DNA from: Kalmanozyma brasiliensis GHG001
Taxonomy: Eukaryota > Basidiomycota > Ustilaginomycetes > Ustilaginales
Direction of reading: 5' to 3'
Assembly: GCF_000497045.1 (NCBI RefSeq)
Contig: NW_015961948.1
Location: 1,605,878-1,669,877, forward strand
DNA: 64,000 nucleotides
Shown: one piece after another, positions 41,754 through 53,000 of the stretch
Numbering within the stretch: the first letter of the stretch is position 1
Layout of the letters: each line of letters opens with the position of its first letter
Notes under the pieces: generated by a model
Seen by the model: only the letters and a program-made list of their open reading frames with translations
Databases searched by the model: none
What the model was told of the DNA's origin: nothing
Position numbers and translations under genes: made by a program

Positions 41754-42247
41754 CGTGAACGGAATTGAATCGAGATGAGAGATTGGTATGGTGGAGTCGA
41801 AGAACGAACGGGAGGCGAGCGCCGCGAGAAGGGTCTCTCCCTCAACCAGAACTCAGCTTGCGCAGAAAAGGACCCTGCAAAGAAGAAAAGCAGAGTGTGG
41901 CTAAAGCGGGCCAAAGTGTGCGCCGCGGTCCAGGCTTTCTTCTCGTCCATGTTTGATGTCGTGTGTGCAGATTTTGGCGGCTGCAGATCAGTCTTCGTGA
42001 ATTTCCTGTCTAAACGCGCATCTGAGTGTCGTGTGCCGACCATTTTCGCAACATCGCGCTGAGTCAGCATCACTAATCAAATCGCACGAGTCAGGCCAAG
42101 GCAAAGTGACACTCGACAGAAGAACTCTATTCGAGTGACTCTTCCAGCACGGCGCACAGAGTCGGACCCTTTTTCACCTTCTTATCCTTCCACCCTCTAC
42201 ATATCACCACAACGCTTCAACGCTGAAGTCAGCCTTCCATAGCAAAC
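41754..42247. promoter_or_regulatory. Divergent promoter region GIS2 / prolyl-tRNA synthetase
   Basis: This 494-bp region separates divergent start codons. A pyrimidine/CTTCC-rich leader precedes ATG 42248. No gene is supported. Confidence 0.45.
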
Positions 42248-44452
42248 ATGGAAGCCATCTCTTCGGCGCTTTCTGCGCTCTCCATTCAGACCGAAAAGGT
42301 GGTCAAGCACGCTGCTGCCAACAGCCCCGAGAGCTGGAGGTCCGCCGTGTCTGATGTCGCCTCTACGCTCGGTTTCCCCACCTCCAACTACACGAAGACG
42401 GTCGTCTTCAAGCCCAAGACGGCCAAGACTGCCACTCCAACTCCTGTCGTGCTTATCGCAAAGGATGACTCCGAATACAACACCGGTGCCGTGGCCAAGC
42501 ACATCGGCCAGAAGGAGATGCGTCTCGCAGCCCCCGAGGTGCTCAAGGAGTTCCTGAATGCTACCAAGGACGACGTCTCTGCGCTCAGCATCACCAAGGA
42601 CAACGCATCACAGCTCATCGCAGTCCTCGACGCAAGTCTCGCCACTAGCACAGAGCACTTCGCCGTCCACGCCGCCAGCTCCGAGGAGACGCTCTTCATG
42701 AGCGGCGCAGAGATCACAAAGTACCTCCAGAGCACCGGTGTCAAGCTCGAGGTGGTCGACTTCGCCAAGCTCAAGGCCGAGGCTGCTACTCCCGTCGCCA
42801 AGGCTTCGGCTCCCTCGTCCAGCTCCGCTTCCGCTCCTGGCTCCACACAGGGTCCCATACCCGCTTCCAGCAAGGCCAAGGCTGCCGAGGCCGCCAAGAT
42901 CCCCGACGCAGAGCAGATCGGCATCACCGTTCGCAAGGCCGGCGATTTCTCTGAATGGTACTCCCAAGTCCTCCGCAAGGGCGACATGCTCGACTACTAC
43001 GACGTCTCGGGCTGCTACATCCTCAAGCCCTGGTCCTACTTCGTCTGGCAATCGATCCAGAACTTCTTCGATGCCGAGATCAAGAAGATTGGTGTGGAGA
43101 ACTGCTACTTCCCCATGTTTGTTTCCGCCGACGTGCTCGAGCGCGAGAAGGACCACATCGAAGGCTTCGCCCCGGAAGTCGCCTGGGTGACCAAGGCGGG
43201 CAACAGCGATCTGGAACGTCCCGTCGCCATCCGTCCCACCTCGGAGACGGTCATGTACCCGTACTACGCCAAGTGGATTCAGTCGCACCGCGATCTGCCG
43301 CTCAAGCTCAACCAGTGGAACTCCGTCGTGCGATGGGAGTTCAAGCACCCGCAGCCGTTCCTCCGCACGCGCGAGTTCCTCTGGCAGGAAGGCCACACGG
43401 CGCACATGACGCTCGAACAGGCCGACGAGGAGGTGATGCACATCCTCGACCTCTACCGCCAGGTGTACGAGAAGCTCCTCGCCGTCCCCGTCGTGCCCGG
43501 TGTCAAGTCGGAGAAGGAAAAGTTTGCCGGTGGCTACTACACCACCACCGTCGAGGGTTTCGTCCCCACCACGGGTCGCGGTATTCAGGGTGGAACCTCG
43601 CATTGCTTGGGTCAGAACTTTTCCAAGATGTTCAACATCACCGTGGAAGACCCCAAGGCGGCCGAGGAGCACCGCGGTAAGGACGAGGGCAAGCTGCACG
43701 TGTGGCAGAACTCATGGGGTCTCTCGACGCGTACGATCGGTGTGATGGTCATGGTGCACGGTGACGACGATGGACTGGTGATGCCTCCCCGCGTCGCCCA
43801 GGTGCAGGTGGTCATCATTCCCTGTGGAATCGGTGTCAAGACTACTCCCGCGGAGAAGGAAGCCATCATGGATGCGTGCGATCAAACGGCAAAGGACCTC
43901 AAAGCCGCCGGGATCCGAGCCAAGGCGGATCTGCGAGACAACTACAGTCCTGGATTCAAGTTCAACGACTGGGAGATGCGAGGTGTGCCCATTCGACTCG
44001 AGATCGGACCCAAAGACCTCGAGAAGAAGTCGGTCGTCTCTGTTCGTCGCGACAACAAGGCCAAGGCCCCCTTGTCGGTGGAAGGTCTCTCGGAATCCAT
44101 CGCCAAGCTCCTCGACACGATCCACGACGATATGTTCGCCAAGGCCGATGCGGAGTACCGTTCGCGCCGCAAGGTGTGCGAGCAGTGGGACGACTTTACG
44201 TCGATCCTCAACGACAAGTGCCACGTGGTGATCCCGTGGTGCGAGGTCGAGGCGTGCGAGGACGAGATCAAGAAGCGCAGCGCCCGACAGGCTACCGCGG
44301 GCGAAGCGGAGGACGAGAAGGCCCCGAGCATGGGCGCCAAGTCGCTCTGCATTCCGTTCGATCAGAAGCAGTTCGGCGAGGTCAAGGGCAAGAAGTGCCC
44401 CCAGTGCGGAAAGGATGCGAAGCGATGGACGATGTTCGGTCGTTCGTACTAG
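42248..44452 (+). CDS. PRS1: Prolyl-tRNA synthetase, eukaryotic/archaeal-like (734 aa)
   Basis: It charges tRNA-Pro in the cytosol. The N-terminal ~170 residues (VVLIAKDDSEYNTGAVAKHI... KDDVSALSITKDN) look like a YbaK/ProX-type editing-domain appendage. A Ser/Ala/Lys linker follows. The class II core contains RPTSETVMYPYYAKW, WEFKHPQPFLRTREFLWQEGH (motif 2) and RGIQGGTSHCLGQNFSKMF (motif 3 region). The anticodon-binding domain then follows (VVIIPCGIG...). The C terminus has a zinc-binding-type domain with CEVEACEDE and KKCPQCGKDAKRWTMFGRSY, where the final Tyr is typical of this ProRS type. Single exon, start MEAISSALSAL. Confidence 0.96.
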   Translation: MEAISSALSALSIQTEKVVKHAAANSPESWRSAVSDVASTLGFPTSNYTKTVVFKPKTAKTATPTPVVLIAKDDSEYNTGAVAKHIGQKEMRLAAPEVLKEFLNATKDDVSALSITKDNASQLIAVLDASLATSTEHFAVHAASSEETLFMSGAEITKYLQSTGVKLEVVDFAKLKAEAATPVAKASAPSSSSASAPGSTQGPIPASSKAKAAEAAKIPDAEQIGITVRKAGDFSEWYSQVLRKGDMLDYYDVSGCYILKPWSYFVWQSIQNFFDAEIKKIGVENCYFPMFVSADVLEREKDHIEGFAPEVAWVTKAGNSDLERPVAIRPTSETVMYPYYAKWIQSHRDLPLKLNQWNSVVRWEFKHPQPFLRTREFLWQEGHTAHMTLEQADEEVMHILDLYRQVYEKLLAVPVVPGVKSEKEKFAGGYYTTTVEGFVPTTGRGIQGGTSHCLGQNFSKMFNITVEDPKAAEEHRGKDEGKLHVWQNSWGLSTRTIGVMVMVHGDDDGLVMPPRVAQVQVVIIPCGIGVKTTPAEKEAIMDACDQTAKDLKAAGIRAKADLRDNYSPGFKFNDWEMRGVPIRLEIGPKDLEKKSVVSVRRDNKAKAPLSVEGLSESIAKLLDTIHDDMFAKADAEYRSRRKVCEQWDDFTSILNDKCHVVIPWCEVEACEDEIKKRSARQATAGEAEDEKAPSMGAKSLCIPFDQKQFGEVKGKKCPQCGKDAKRWTMFGRSY

Positions 44453-44673
44453 ATGGTAGACAGCGAGAGGATAGGCTGTACGACTGCGATTTCATACGGA
44501 GATTGTCACGCAGATGATGCGCGCGAGCGTTGATGTGAGTGAGTGGTCTGACGATGGAGCGGAGAGCGTGCTGGCATGAGGTGGTGTAATTGAGCTGAGA
44601 TAGAGTACAGTGAGGCGAATGAGCCGGGTGGGAGGTTCGATCATTGATTCTGAACGACGTTCGAGGCGTCCAT

Positions 44674-45268
44674 TCAATGGTGACCTGCTTTATGACCTGC
44701 GATGCGCACAACGAGATCTCTTGGTCAGTCCTCTTGCTTCTTGTCGAGTCATGGGCTGTCATCGCTACTTACCGTCGACGTACATATTCCTTGTGGCGGC
44801 TGGGAGCTGGACCTTCATCCCATCCTGTTCCTTGGTGACCTTGACCTGGCAGCCCAGCCTACTTGTGTCCGTCAGTCCAAAGGCGAGATCCAACATGTCG
44901 TTCTCATCATCGCACGGCTCCTCGAGAGAATCATAGACGTCGGGTTCGAGAATGACGTGGCAGGTGGAGCACGCTATCGAGCCTTCGCAGGCGCCCTCGA
45001 GGTCGATATCGTACTCGTGGGCTATGCTGAGCAGGTCATCGCCTTCGTTGGCGGTGACAGTCTTGAGTGGGGCACCCTTGGGGTCGACGAAGTTGATCGT
45101 AATGCCTTCGCCGGCAGGAGGGCGGGTGATGCCTCCATGAGGGCGGGGAAGGGTCGTGGTGAATGTTCGAAGCGGTGTAAAGCGTGGGAGCGGTCCGGGA
45201 AGCGCTGTAGGTCGACGCAGCGCCCGAGTCGCTGCCAAAAGCGCAGTCCGTGTGAGAGATGCTACCAT
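44674..45268 (-). CDS. YAH1: Mitochondrial [2Fe-2S] ferredoxin (adrenodoxin/Yah1 type)
   Basis: It carries electrons from ferredoxin reductase in the mitochondrial matrix for Fe-S cluster assembly, heme A and coenzyme Q synthesis. Exon 1 (44773-45268) encodes [20 protein letters not shown], an Arg-rich presequence, then [15 protein letters not shown] and the cluster ligands [10 protein letters not shown] with a later LGC. Exon 2 (44674-44696) adds the end GHKAGHH after TRNMYVD. The 76-nt intron has GTAAGT donor and CAG acceptor. Without splicing the protein would end DGK at an in-frame TAG, so isoforms differ only at the tail. The first ATG in frame is further upstream (45385), but the presequence-like start at 45268 fits better. 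Confidence 0.93.
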
Positions 45269-45984
45269 GACGTTCAGCTGGTCCGGGCCGAGATGTGTGC
45301 AGGGAGGGTGACGGCGAAGCGGGGATGAGGACGAGAAGAACAGCGTTGGCGCAGCTCGGCTTACAAACCTCGAAAAACGCTCCATCAGCTCGGCTTTCGG
45401 ATCACCGAGGCTTTCCTCACTTTTGTCATCCAGCGTCGATCAAACACTGTCTAAAATTTTGGCGGCACGGAAAGTCGGACGAAATGGAAGATCACGGCGT
45501 CTAATCCTCGCCGGGGGCCGTGCACCTCTGCATCTGCGATAAGACCTCTAGCAATGCGTTCATGCCGCCGATCACATCTTCTACGAACGCGGCGCCTTGC
45601 ACTCCGCTTCGGCTAAGGGCCAGATCTCATCATCGCCATCGTCATTGAATTGCTCAACTGGGGATCTCTTATCTCGACGCTCGGGCCATACGCGTAGTGG
45701 TGAACGTCATAGCGTGGCCCGGGGGGCCCGGATCTTCGGGCTGCTCAGTCCGAATGATTGCTGCCAGTCTTGCAGTCGTTCAGAGGAGTAAGGTGATGCA
45801 ATCAGACGAGCGGAGGAGAATGCGAGCGGAGGAGAATGCAAAAGGATGCTGGTATGCCCTAAGTATGTACAACGAAGCGAGAGTGAATGCTATGGGAGAC
45901 GAGGTATGATGTGGCGGAGTCTATTCTTGAGGTTGTGAGCTTGGTATTGTCCGTTGTGGATCTTTCGATCTCTGGCGGAACAGA
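45269..45984. other. Intergenic region ferredoxin promoter / SDR 3' side
   Basis: This 716-bp stretch has several unconvincing short frames and no supported gene. Both flanking genes are on the minus strand. Confidence 0.5.
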
Positions 45985-47333
45985 TTACCAAATGTTGTGA
46001 CCACCCGAAACGATGATGTCGGAACCGTTGCAGAAGCTCGAAGCGCTGGAGGCGAGCCAGACGGCGACACCACGGATCTCGTGGGCGCGACCGAGACGGC
46101 CGAGGGGGTTGGAGCCGGACCACTTGGCGAGCAGGTGAGGGTTGGTGTCGAGGTAGGCAGCAGTCATGCGGGTTCGGATGTGACCGGGCGAAATGCAGTT
46201 GACGCGAATGTCCTTGGGACCCCACTCGGCGGCAAGGTTACGGCCCATCTGGAGCACGGCCGACTTGGAGGCGTTGTAAGCAACCCAGTGGTGGTCACGG
46301 TTGACGATGGAACCGGACATCGAGGCGATGAGGATGATCGAGCCCGAAACGTGCTTTTGCTCGTGCATCTTGCGGGCGGCGGCCTGGGCAGTGAGGAAGA
46401 CACCAGTGGTGTTGACCTCGAACACCTTGCGGAACTCGTCGGCAGGGTACGAGAGCGCATCGTAGGTCTGGAGGATACCGGCAGCAGCAACGCAGACGTC
46501 GAGCGAGTCGGTTCCCGAGTCCTTCATGACAAAGTCCATGCAGGCGTTGATGTCCTCAACGTCAGTGACGGTGGCGGAAACGTACTTGAGGTGCTTGCCC
46601 ATGATGCGGCAGTGGTCGGCGACAATCTTGAACTCCTCCGAGGGCTCCTTGGGCAGGTCAATGGCGTAAACGTGAGCACCGGCCTCGACATAGGCAAGCG
46701 CCATCTCGAGACCGAGACCACCGTTACCACCAGTGATGACGGCAGTCTTGCCCTCGAGCGAGAACTCCTGGAAGATGGTGGTGGTGTGGTTCTCCTGCGA
46801 GTTGGGGTTCTCGCGCAGAACGGCGTCGACACCAATGTTCTCGACAGGGGGAGGGGGACCAGGGTTGGCCTGGACGGTGTCAGCAGCGTTGGCGCTGGTG
46901 GGGATCATGCGGGAAGGGGCCCACACGGAGAAGTTCTTGGCAGCCGAAGCAGCGGGAACACGAGCGGCTCGCGAGAGCATCGAGGCTGTTCGTGGCAAAG
47001 ATGCAGAGACAAAGCGAGGTCAGCGAAAATTCGCAGATGATAGATTGATGCCACAAGGGTCGCAAGTCGACGCACGCTAGCTGCTGCAAATCGCATGCGG
47101 CATTGCGAGCACGAGACCGATGCTGGCTAACCACCTTTCCCGCTGAGCGAAAAGAGGGGAGCGCGATCAGAGATCGTATCGCAAGACACCTGACAGCGAA
47201 ATTGGCGCGAACCATCTCCGCCGTCAAGTACATGAAAGAGAAACAGGACGAGATCGTGAGACTTACGTTGGGCGACGCGAGCCGAAAGGCCGCGGATAGC
47301 GCCGGAGCGAAGAGCAGAGTTGAAAGCAGCCAT
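45985..47333 (-). CDS. Short-chain dehydrogenase/reductase with mitochondrial presequence (355 aa)
   Basis: It is a classical NAD(P)-dependent SDR. Exon 1 (47267-47333) encodes MAAFNSALRSGAIRGLSARVAQ and exon 2 (45985-46985) the rest, with a 281-nt intron (GTAAGT/CAG, phase 1). The N-terminal ~45 residues, Arg/Ser/Ala-rich with no acids, look like a mitochondrial targeting sequence. The Rossmann motif TGGNGGLGLEMA and active-site YNASKSA (YxxxK) with upstream IASMSGS Ser are present. Final strand IIVSGGHNIW. The sequence most resembles the sorbose/mannitol reductase (Sou1-like) and L-xylulose reductase group. Substrate not deducible. Mitochondrial location is inference. Confidence 0.88.
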
Positions 47334-50300
47334 TGTGACTTGTGACGAAGGACAATTAGAGATACGAGAAGGTGATGGAGATGTCCGAGAGGGTATGTAT
47401 GAGAAAGGGAACAGAGTCGGACAAGAGACAGGGGTCGGTGGTGGTGGGAAGGAGGGAAGCTGTCGAGAACACAGAGTTGCTTATGAGGGGTCTGAGAGGG
47501 TCAGCGTCGATGGGGCCACGTCTGAAGTCCGAGAACAAAAGGTCGAGCCGAGGCGCAAGAGCGGAGGAAGATTCAAGAATAGGCGATTGGACACGGAGCG
47601 AGATGCCTGAAGCTTGTGAGCGTGAGTGGCAGTGACCGGGTGAACGGCTCAACCGGCAAGGGCCACACAGTGAGAAATTGGGTGGCGCTGTTTGCTTTCA
47701 TTCAGTCAGCAAGCGAGTATGCGAAGAAACAATTCGATTGGACACACAAAGCGCGTTCAAGCAGCAAGAGCGTGGGCGGGACGCTAGCCAACCCACACAC
47801 AAACTCGGAGCAGCGCGGGGGCCCCAAGCCGCATCACAGCGTCTGCGCTAGTAAATTTCATGTTTTGCGCCCTCGCCAGGAGCGAAAGATGCCGAAGGTC
47901 GACAAAAGGCAAATTTGGTCAGTGACTTGGCAAAGTGTGCGGGATTTCTAGCCACGGCTGAACTGGCAGAGACAGAGAGTCGCATGCATGCGCGAGCGTG
48001 GAAGCCGACCGACTGTCGGTTTGCGATTGGACGGCCGGTCAAGCTAGCGAGACTGGATAAGGCGAGTGCGCACGCAAGCACAGGTAGGCGAGAAGCCGAA
48101 GGTCAGATTGCTGGGCGGGTGGCCACTCACACCGACGGCCTCTTCCTTTTTTTTGTTCTCAGACAGGCGTGCAGCGCGGGGAGGAGCGAAATCATTGGTT
48201 CAAAGGTCGAGGCCAACAAGCGAGACGGGCCGAGCCACTTGGCGCGTGCATTTTAGAGTTTTCTTCTTCCAACTGCGCATCTCTTACTGAGCCTCTTTGC
48301 TGCACCAGGCTTACTCGATACAACTTTGAGACAAACACTCGGTCCCGCCCGTCAGAACCTAGCTTTTGGGTTGTGGCTGGTCCATTCCGCTCATTCGGCA
48401 TAACCTGCTCGCTTTTATCATTTCGAGCATACCTACTGCCCGTCAGCTTCGTCCGGAAATCAGCCAAAGAGTGGCGCCAGGAACAGCAGGTGGGCAACGG
48501 TCGACCAAGTGCCATTGAGGTGAAGGGAGGTGGCAACACCTGCCGGTCAAAGATGCAAGCACGTTCGCAGATGGCGACTGCAGCAACAAGGGTGCGTCGG
48601 ACGAGATGCGGGTGAAAGCGGTAGCTGATTGGCTCCCACAATCATAGCGCCTGCAGTTGGCCAAGAAAAATGCGGAGAGAGAGGCTCAGAGGCAGTATAG
48701 ATGGACTCCGGCGAATTCACCTAATTTGAAATTTTCAAGACCAGAAGACCAGATCTCAGAATTTGGCAGTTCACCGAGCCAGTAATTCGCCGTACCTGAT
48801 CGATATCCAGGAAATCATCTCGTGTACGCTTGGTGTTGTTCTTGCCCTTGCGAGCTGTACATCCTCGACACGGGCCGTGACGAGCATTGCGAGGAAGTGT
48901 CTGGTCAAGGGATTGTCTAGATCATAGTATCAACACGCTACTGTTGTTCTGATCGTCGCGGAAGCCCAAGAAGCGACAACAGTGGCGCTGCAACGCGATG
49001 AGTCAAGCCACCGAAGCACTCCTCTGCCCTGTCGATCCGGCACAACTAGTCCCTTGCGCGACGCCCTGCATTGGTCAGGAAAGGAAGTCACACTTCCAGG
49101 CGATCAAAGCTCGTGTGGGGTGTACAGCACAGCATCGGTGAGTCATCAATGCGCTGCGTCGCTTTCGGGCTCAGTCAGACGGCTAAGTCCGGGGTCAGGG
49201 CGTGCCTGCATGAAACGCTTCGGATGAGCCGTTGAACGATGACTGAGTGCGTGGACTCTTCACGTCAGCATCGCATGCACCGAGAGCTGTCACATTTCCT
49301 ACGACAGGTTGAGAACACTTCCGTCTCATTCACCTTTGTCATACCTCGCACAGCATCGATACGCTACGCAAGCTCAACCTCGAGACATTATCTTTTGCCA
49401 ATTGAATTTGTCCGAGCGAGATCGAGCCTTGTCACACAAGCTCTGGCTTTGACGTAACTACCTCAGCAAAGATACAACCTTTCAGTCCGGGAGCAAAGCC
49501 TAAAGGGTTGGCGAATCTTCAAGGTTGTCACACCTCATTCTCGGCATAACATAGGCGCAGCTAAGAGGCGTAGCGACGACGCTAGCTACGTCTTTAATCG
49601 GAGAGAAAAGTCACCGACGGAGGAATCCATGCGCCAGCCTGTCTGTACCAAGAAAAGAGACCGCGATTTTCACCACCGCGCGTTGTTGGCTCGCTACCAC
49701 CCAAACGGCGTTCTTCGCGTCGAGACCCTTTCTGGGTTTGGCCTGCTAGCAAAGTTTCGACGCTAAACGACCACGCACGGAGATGGCCACGCCAACGAAG
49801 AGGTGGTGCGACTTGGCGCCCGAGACAGGATCGACCTCGAAGAAACAAATTCCAGACCCCGACCCGCTTCCCCTTTGCAGTGTCGCCCCTGTGTGACCTC
49901 TTCCTTTCTATCGCTCCAGACGTCCTTGTCCATCTAGCGTCTGTTCCTGAACCGGGTGCTTTGTCGTGATCAGCTTATTCTGTCGTACAACGAAGAGCGG
50001 TCAGCCTACGGTCCGGCTACCGTTCCAAGTCAAAGCCGGTCCTCATCTTGGAAAGCGTGGCGACCTCCTCGCCTCCTCGCCTCCTCGCCGTGCGTTGACG
50101 GGACCCTGGGGTCTGGCATCGAGCTCTGTCGAAGGAGCAACTCTCTTGCCTCCCTGTCTGTCTTCCCCGGACGCTGTCCGAATGGCTGGCCAACCACGCG
50201 CATACAAGCGTTTTAGCCCTGCATCCTTTTCTCCCCCCTCCGGCACGACGCGGAACCCTTTGAAACCTTAGCTCTTCTCACTGGCCCGCGGCCAATCAGT

Positions 50301-50816
50301 CCGGACGTAGGGACCGGCGAGCCAGGTTCTGGTCTTCAGGACCTTCTTCTGCATCAGTCCTCGCTGTCATTCCTGGTCAGCCAATCAGAGGAATGCTTCC
50401 AGTTCACGCCACACCTCGCTTCACATGCAAGCATCGCCGCTCGCTTGCAACTTCGGCCTCCGCCTAAGGGACCCGTCCTCCGTAGGCACGTGGCTTCTTC
50501 ACATCACGGCTCTGCTTTCGACTCGAGTCCTGAAAGGCGCTGTAGCTGGCGCAGTAGAGCGCAGTCTGGTGCGTAAACTTAGTTGTAGCGTCGCGACGAC
50601 GGCTGGCAACAACAGGATCTGCGACCAGATCGGGCGATGTTGATCCGATCTTGTCAACGCCGAATTCACCGAGCTTCGAGATTGCCGAACGACCCCGCAG
50701 TTCACTCCGCTCGCGGTTAGAAGCCCTGCATCAACGCGATTGGGCCATCCACAGCCGCGAATAGCTCCCTACGTCCACTGACCATCAGTGTCCTGAGCCA
50801 AGCAGCCTACCTTCCG
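47334..50816. other. 3.5-kb stretch without supportable gene
   Basis: This is the largest gene-free stretch in the window. Short open frames on both strands (up to ~150 codons, for example 48169-48615 and 49966-50271) lack recognisable domains or credible splice sites. A purine-rich tract begins the region (47341-47460, SDR upstream side). A direct repeat (CCTCCTCG)3 lies at about 50064-50089. CCAATCAG boxes occur near 50293 and 50381. I see no tRNA, rRNA or transposon ends. It may hold the upstream region of the GH2 gene. Confidence 0.5.
50064..50089. repeat. Octanucleotide direct repeat (CCTCCTCG)3
   Basis: About three tandem copies of CCTCCTCG read directly from the sequence. It is a small minisatellite in the gene-free region. 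Confidence 0.75.
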
Positions 50817-52895
50817 ATGCCAGCGCCTAGGAGCAACAATAGCTCGTCAAGCAAAGCAAAGCGGCCTAGACAAAGTCGAAGCCAGCCAACAAATGCACAA
50901 GCCATGCCCTCAAAAGATGTCTCAGAAGACTTCGACCCATCCTTCTCGCGGCTTGGAGAGAAACTGCCGCTTCTAGGATACTGGGACTTTGCGCCCGACG
51001 ACGACGACTTTGGTCTGCAGCAGCGATGGTATCGAAAAGCCGACCTTTTGGAGAATGGCTGTTACATTGACGTACCATGGTCTTGCGATACCGCGGCTTC
51101 CGGACTGGAAGAGCCGCGCCCACACAAGATCGTATGGTATCGACGCGACATAGGCAGGAACAGGCTCAAATTGTCTCATCAGCTCCCTTCCGGCAAGGAC
51201 GCAATGGCGCGATGCTTCATCCACTTTGGTGCCGTCGACTACCAATGTACCGTCTGGGTGGAAGGCTCCATGGTGGGCACCCACGTCGGCGGTCACACGC
51301 CCTTCTCTTTCGAGATCACCAACCAAGTGAAAGACGTGCTGTACAGCGACAAGGCGGATGACAAGCTCACCATCGTAGTACGCGCCCAAGACTCGCTGAA
51401 CGACATGTCGCAACCTCGAGGCAAACAGTACTGGAAGCAGAATGCGCAGGGATTCTCAAAGCCGGAGAGCATCTTCTACACGCCGACCACGGGCATCTGG
51501 CAGGACGTCTATCTGGAGTATCGGCCGTTGAAACACATCAAGAGCGCGCACTTTGCCAGTGATATCGATGCTGGCACGGTGCGCGCCGATGTTGTGGTGG
51601 ATCTGATCGAGACCGTCTCGCACGTCCAATTGCTCACCAAGCCCGAGAATTGGATGACATTCACCGTCAAACTAGACGGCAAGATCATCACCACATGCAA
51701 AACTATGGTCAGCCACGAAACAAACAGCTGCTCCACCGTCATCAACGTTAGACAAGCAGGAACGCAGCCGCACGGATCTATGCGCACTCGGATGACGACG
51801 CCCGGCGTACTGCCACCGGAGGTCAATCGCGATCGGTGGGATAACGGATTGGCACTTTGGTCGCCAGAAAGCCCCACCCTCTACACAGTGGAGCTCGCCC
51901 TCAGCAACACGATGAACAAGGACGTCGATGTCGTCTGCAGCTACTTTGGCATGCGCAAGGTGTCGATCGACGATCAGGGCCGCTTCTGCCTCAACAATCG
52001 CGTCTACTTTCAAAAGCTCATCCTCAACCAAGGCTACTGGCCGGAGAGCGGCATGACTCCGCTGGACGATGCCGACTACGCCAAAGACATACAACAGATC
52101 AAGCAGATGGGGTTCAACGGCGTGCGCATGCACCAGAAGGTGGAATCGCCACGTTTTGTCTACGAAGCCGACCGCCTAGGCTTGCTTGTATGGGGCGAGA
52201 TGGCCAACGCGTACGAGTTCAGCACGAGCTACGTCGAGCGCTTCACTAAGGAGTGGATCGACGTGGTGCGTCGTGACATGTCGCATCCATGCATTGTAGC
52301 CTGGGTGCCTGTCAACGAGTCGTGGGGTGTGCCCCACCTCAACACGTCTGCTCAGCAAAGGGCGCACCTGCAATCGCTCTATTACCTCACCAAAGCGATC
52401 GACCCGACCCGACCCGTCATCGACAACGACGGGTGGCAGCACGTCGAAACGGACATGATCACAGTGCACGACTATCGAACCGCGCCGGAACTCGAAGCAG
52501 GCTTCTCGAGTCGTGCTGCCACCTTGCAGGAACGGGTGACTGGCTATCCGATCCTCCTTCCACCGCTGATCTCCAGCCCGCGACGCGACGGGCTCCCCAT
52601 CCTCTGCACCGAATTTGGCGGTCTAGCGTTGCGTGTCGACAACGTCCAAACCACCGCCAACGGCGTCAACTGGGGCTACGCCAATGCCTCCGACTCGCAA
52701 GACTTCCTGCGCATCTTTGAGGCTCAAGTCAAAGCTCTCACGAAGGCGAGATCTGCCGATGGCAACCGGATCGTCCAAGGCTTCTGTTGGACGCAGTTCG
52801 CCGATGTCGAACAGGAGGTCAACGGGCTCGTCACCAAAGATCGACAATTCAAGATCCCGCCCGAGCAGATCAAGGCCATCCTCGACGCCATCTAA
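50817..52895 (+). CDS. Glycoside hydrolase family 2 protein (beta-galactosidase/glucuronidase-like, 692 aa)
   Basis: GH2 enzymes are retaining exo-glycosidases. The layout is the usual N-terminal sugar-binding beta-sandwich (VWYRRDIG..., YQCTVWVEGSMVGTHVGGHTPFSFEIT), an Ig-like domain, then the TIM barrel. The barrel begins FQKLILNQGYWPESG with a GFNGVRMHQKVESPRFVYEADRLGLLVWGE segment. The acid/base Glu is E501 in VNESWG and the nucleophile E599 in CTEFGG. The first ~35 residues are basic, Ser/Asn/Lys-rich, without a signal peptide, so the enzyme is probably intracellular. Substrate unknown. It converges on BFR1 (105 bp). Confidence 0.92.
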   Translation: MPAPRSNNSSSSKAKRPRQSRSQPTNAQAMPSKDVSEDFDPSFSRLGEKLPLLGYWDFAPDDDDFGLQQRWYRKADLLENGCYIDVPWSCDTAASGLEEPRPHKIVWYRRDIGRNRLKLSHQLPSGKDAMARCFIHFGAVDYQCTVWVEGSMVGTHVGGHTPFSFEITNQVKDVLYSDKADDKLTIVVRAQDSLNDMSQPRGKQYWKQNAQGFSKPESIFYTPTTGIWQDVYLEYRPLKHIKSAHFASDIDAGTVRADVVVDLIETVSHVQLLTKPENWMTFTVKLDGKIITTCKTMVSHETNSCSTVINVRQAGTQPHGSMRTRMTTPGVLPPEVNRDRWDNGLALWSPESPTLYTVELALSNTMNKDVDVVCSYFGMRKVSIDDQGRFCLNNRVYFQKLILNQGYWPESGMTPLDDADYAKDIQQIKQMGFNGVRMHQKVESPRFVYEADRLGLLVWGEMANAYEFSTSYVERFTKEWIDVVRRDMSHPCIVAWVPVNESWGVPHLNTSAQQRAHLQSLYYLTKAIDPTRPVIDNDGWQHVETDMITVHDYRTAPELEAGFSSRAATLQERVTGYPILLPPLISSPRRDGLPILCTEFGGLALRVDNVQTTANGVNWGYANASDSQDFLRIFEAQVKALTKARSADGNRIVQGFCWTQFADVEQEVNGLVTKDRQFKIPPEQIKAILDAI

Positions 52896-53000
52896 AGCTC
52901 AACGCATTGCTGTGTATCAGAACACATCACGACGCATGCAAACGTGATGCAAGTATGTATTTTTCTTACAGAGCTGTATAATAGAAAATGATCTTTGGGA

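Noticed and set aside
42608..43699. 363-codon minus-strand frame opposite prolyl-tRNA synthetase
   Set aside because: Antisense shadow; the plus strand encodes a complete, motif-rich ProRS.
44630..44645. B-box-like GGTTCGATC (tRNA promoter resemblance)
   Set aside because: No cloverleaf or acceptor stem can be formed around it.
45997..47040. 347-codon plus-strand frame opposite the SDR
   Set aside because: Antisense shadow; Gly/Val-rich product and the SDR motifs on the minus strand are clear.
49966..50271. 101-codon plus-strand open frame in the gene-free stretch
   Set aside because: It starts from a GTG codon, has no domain, overlaps another open frame and the octanucleotide repeat, and lacks splice support.
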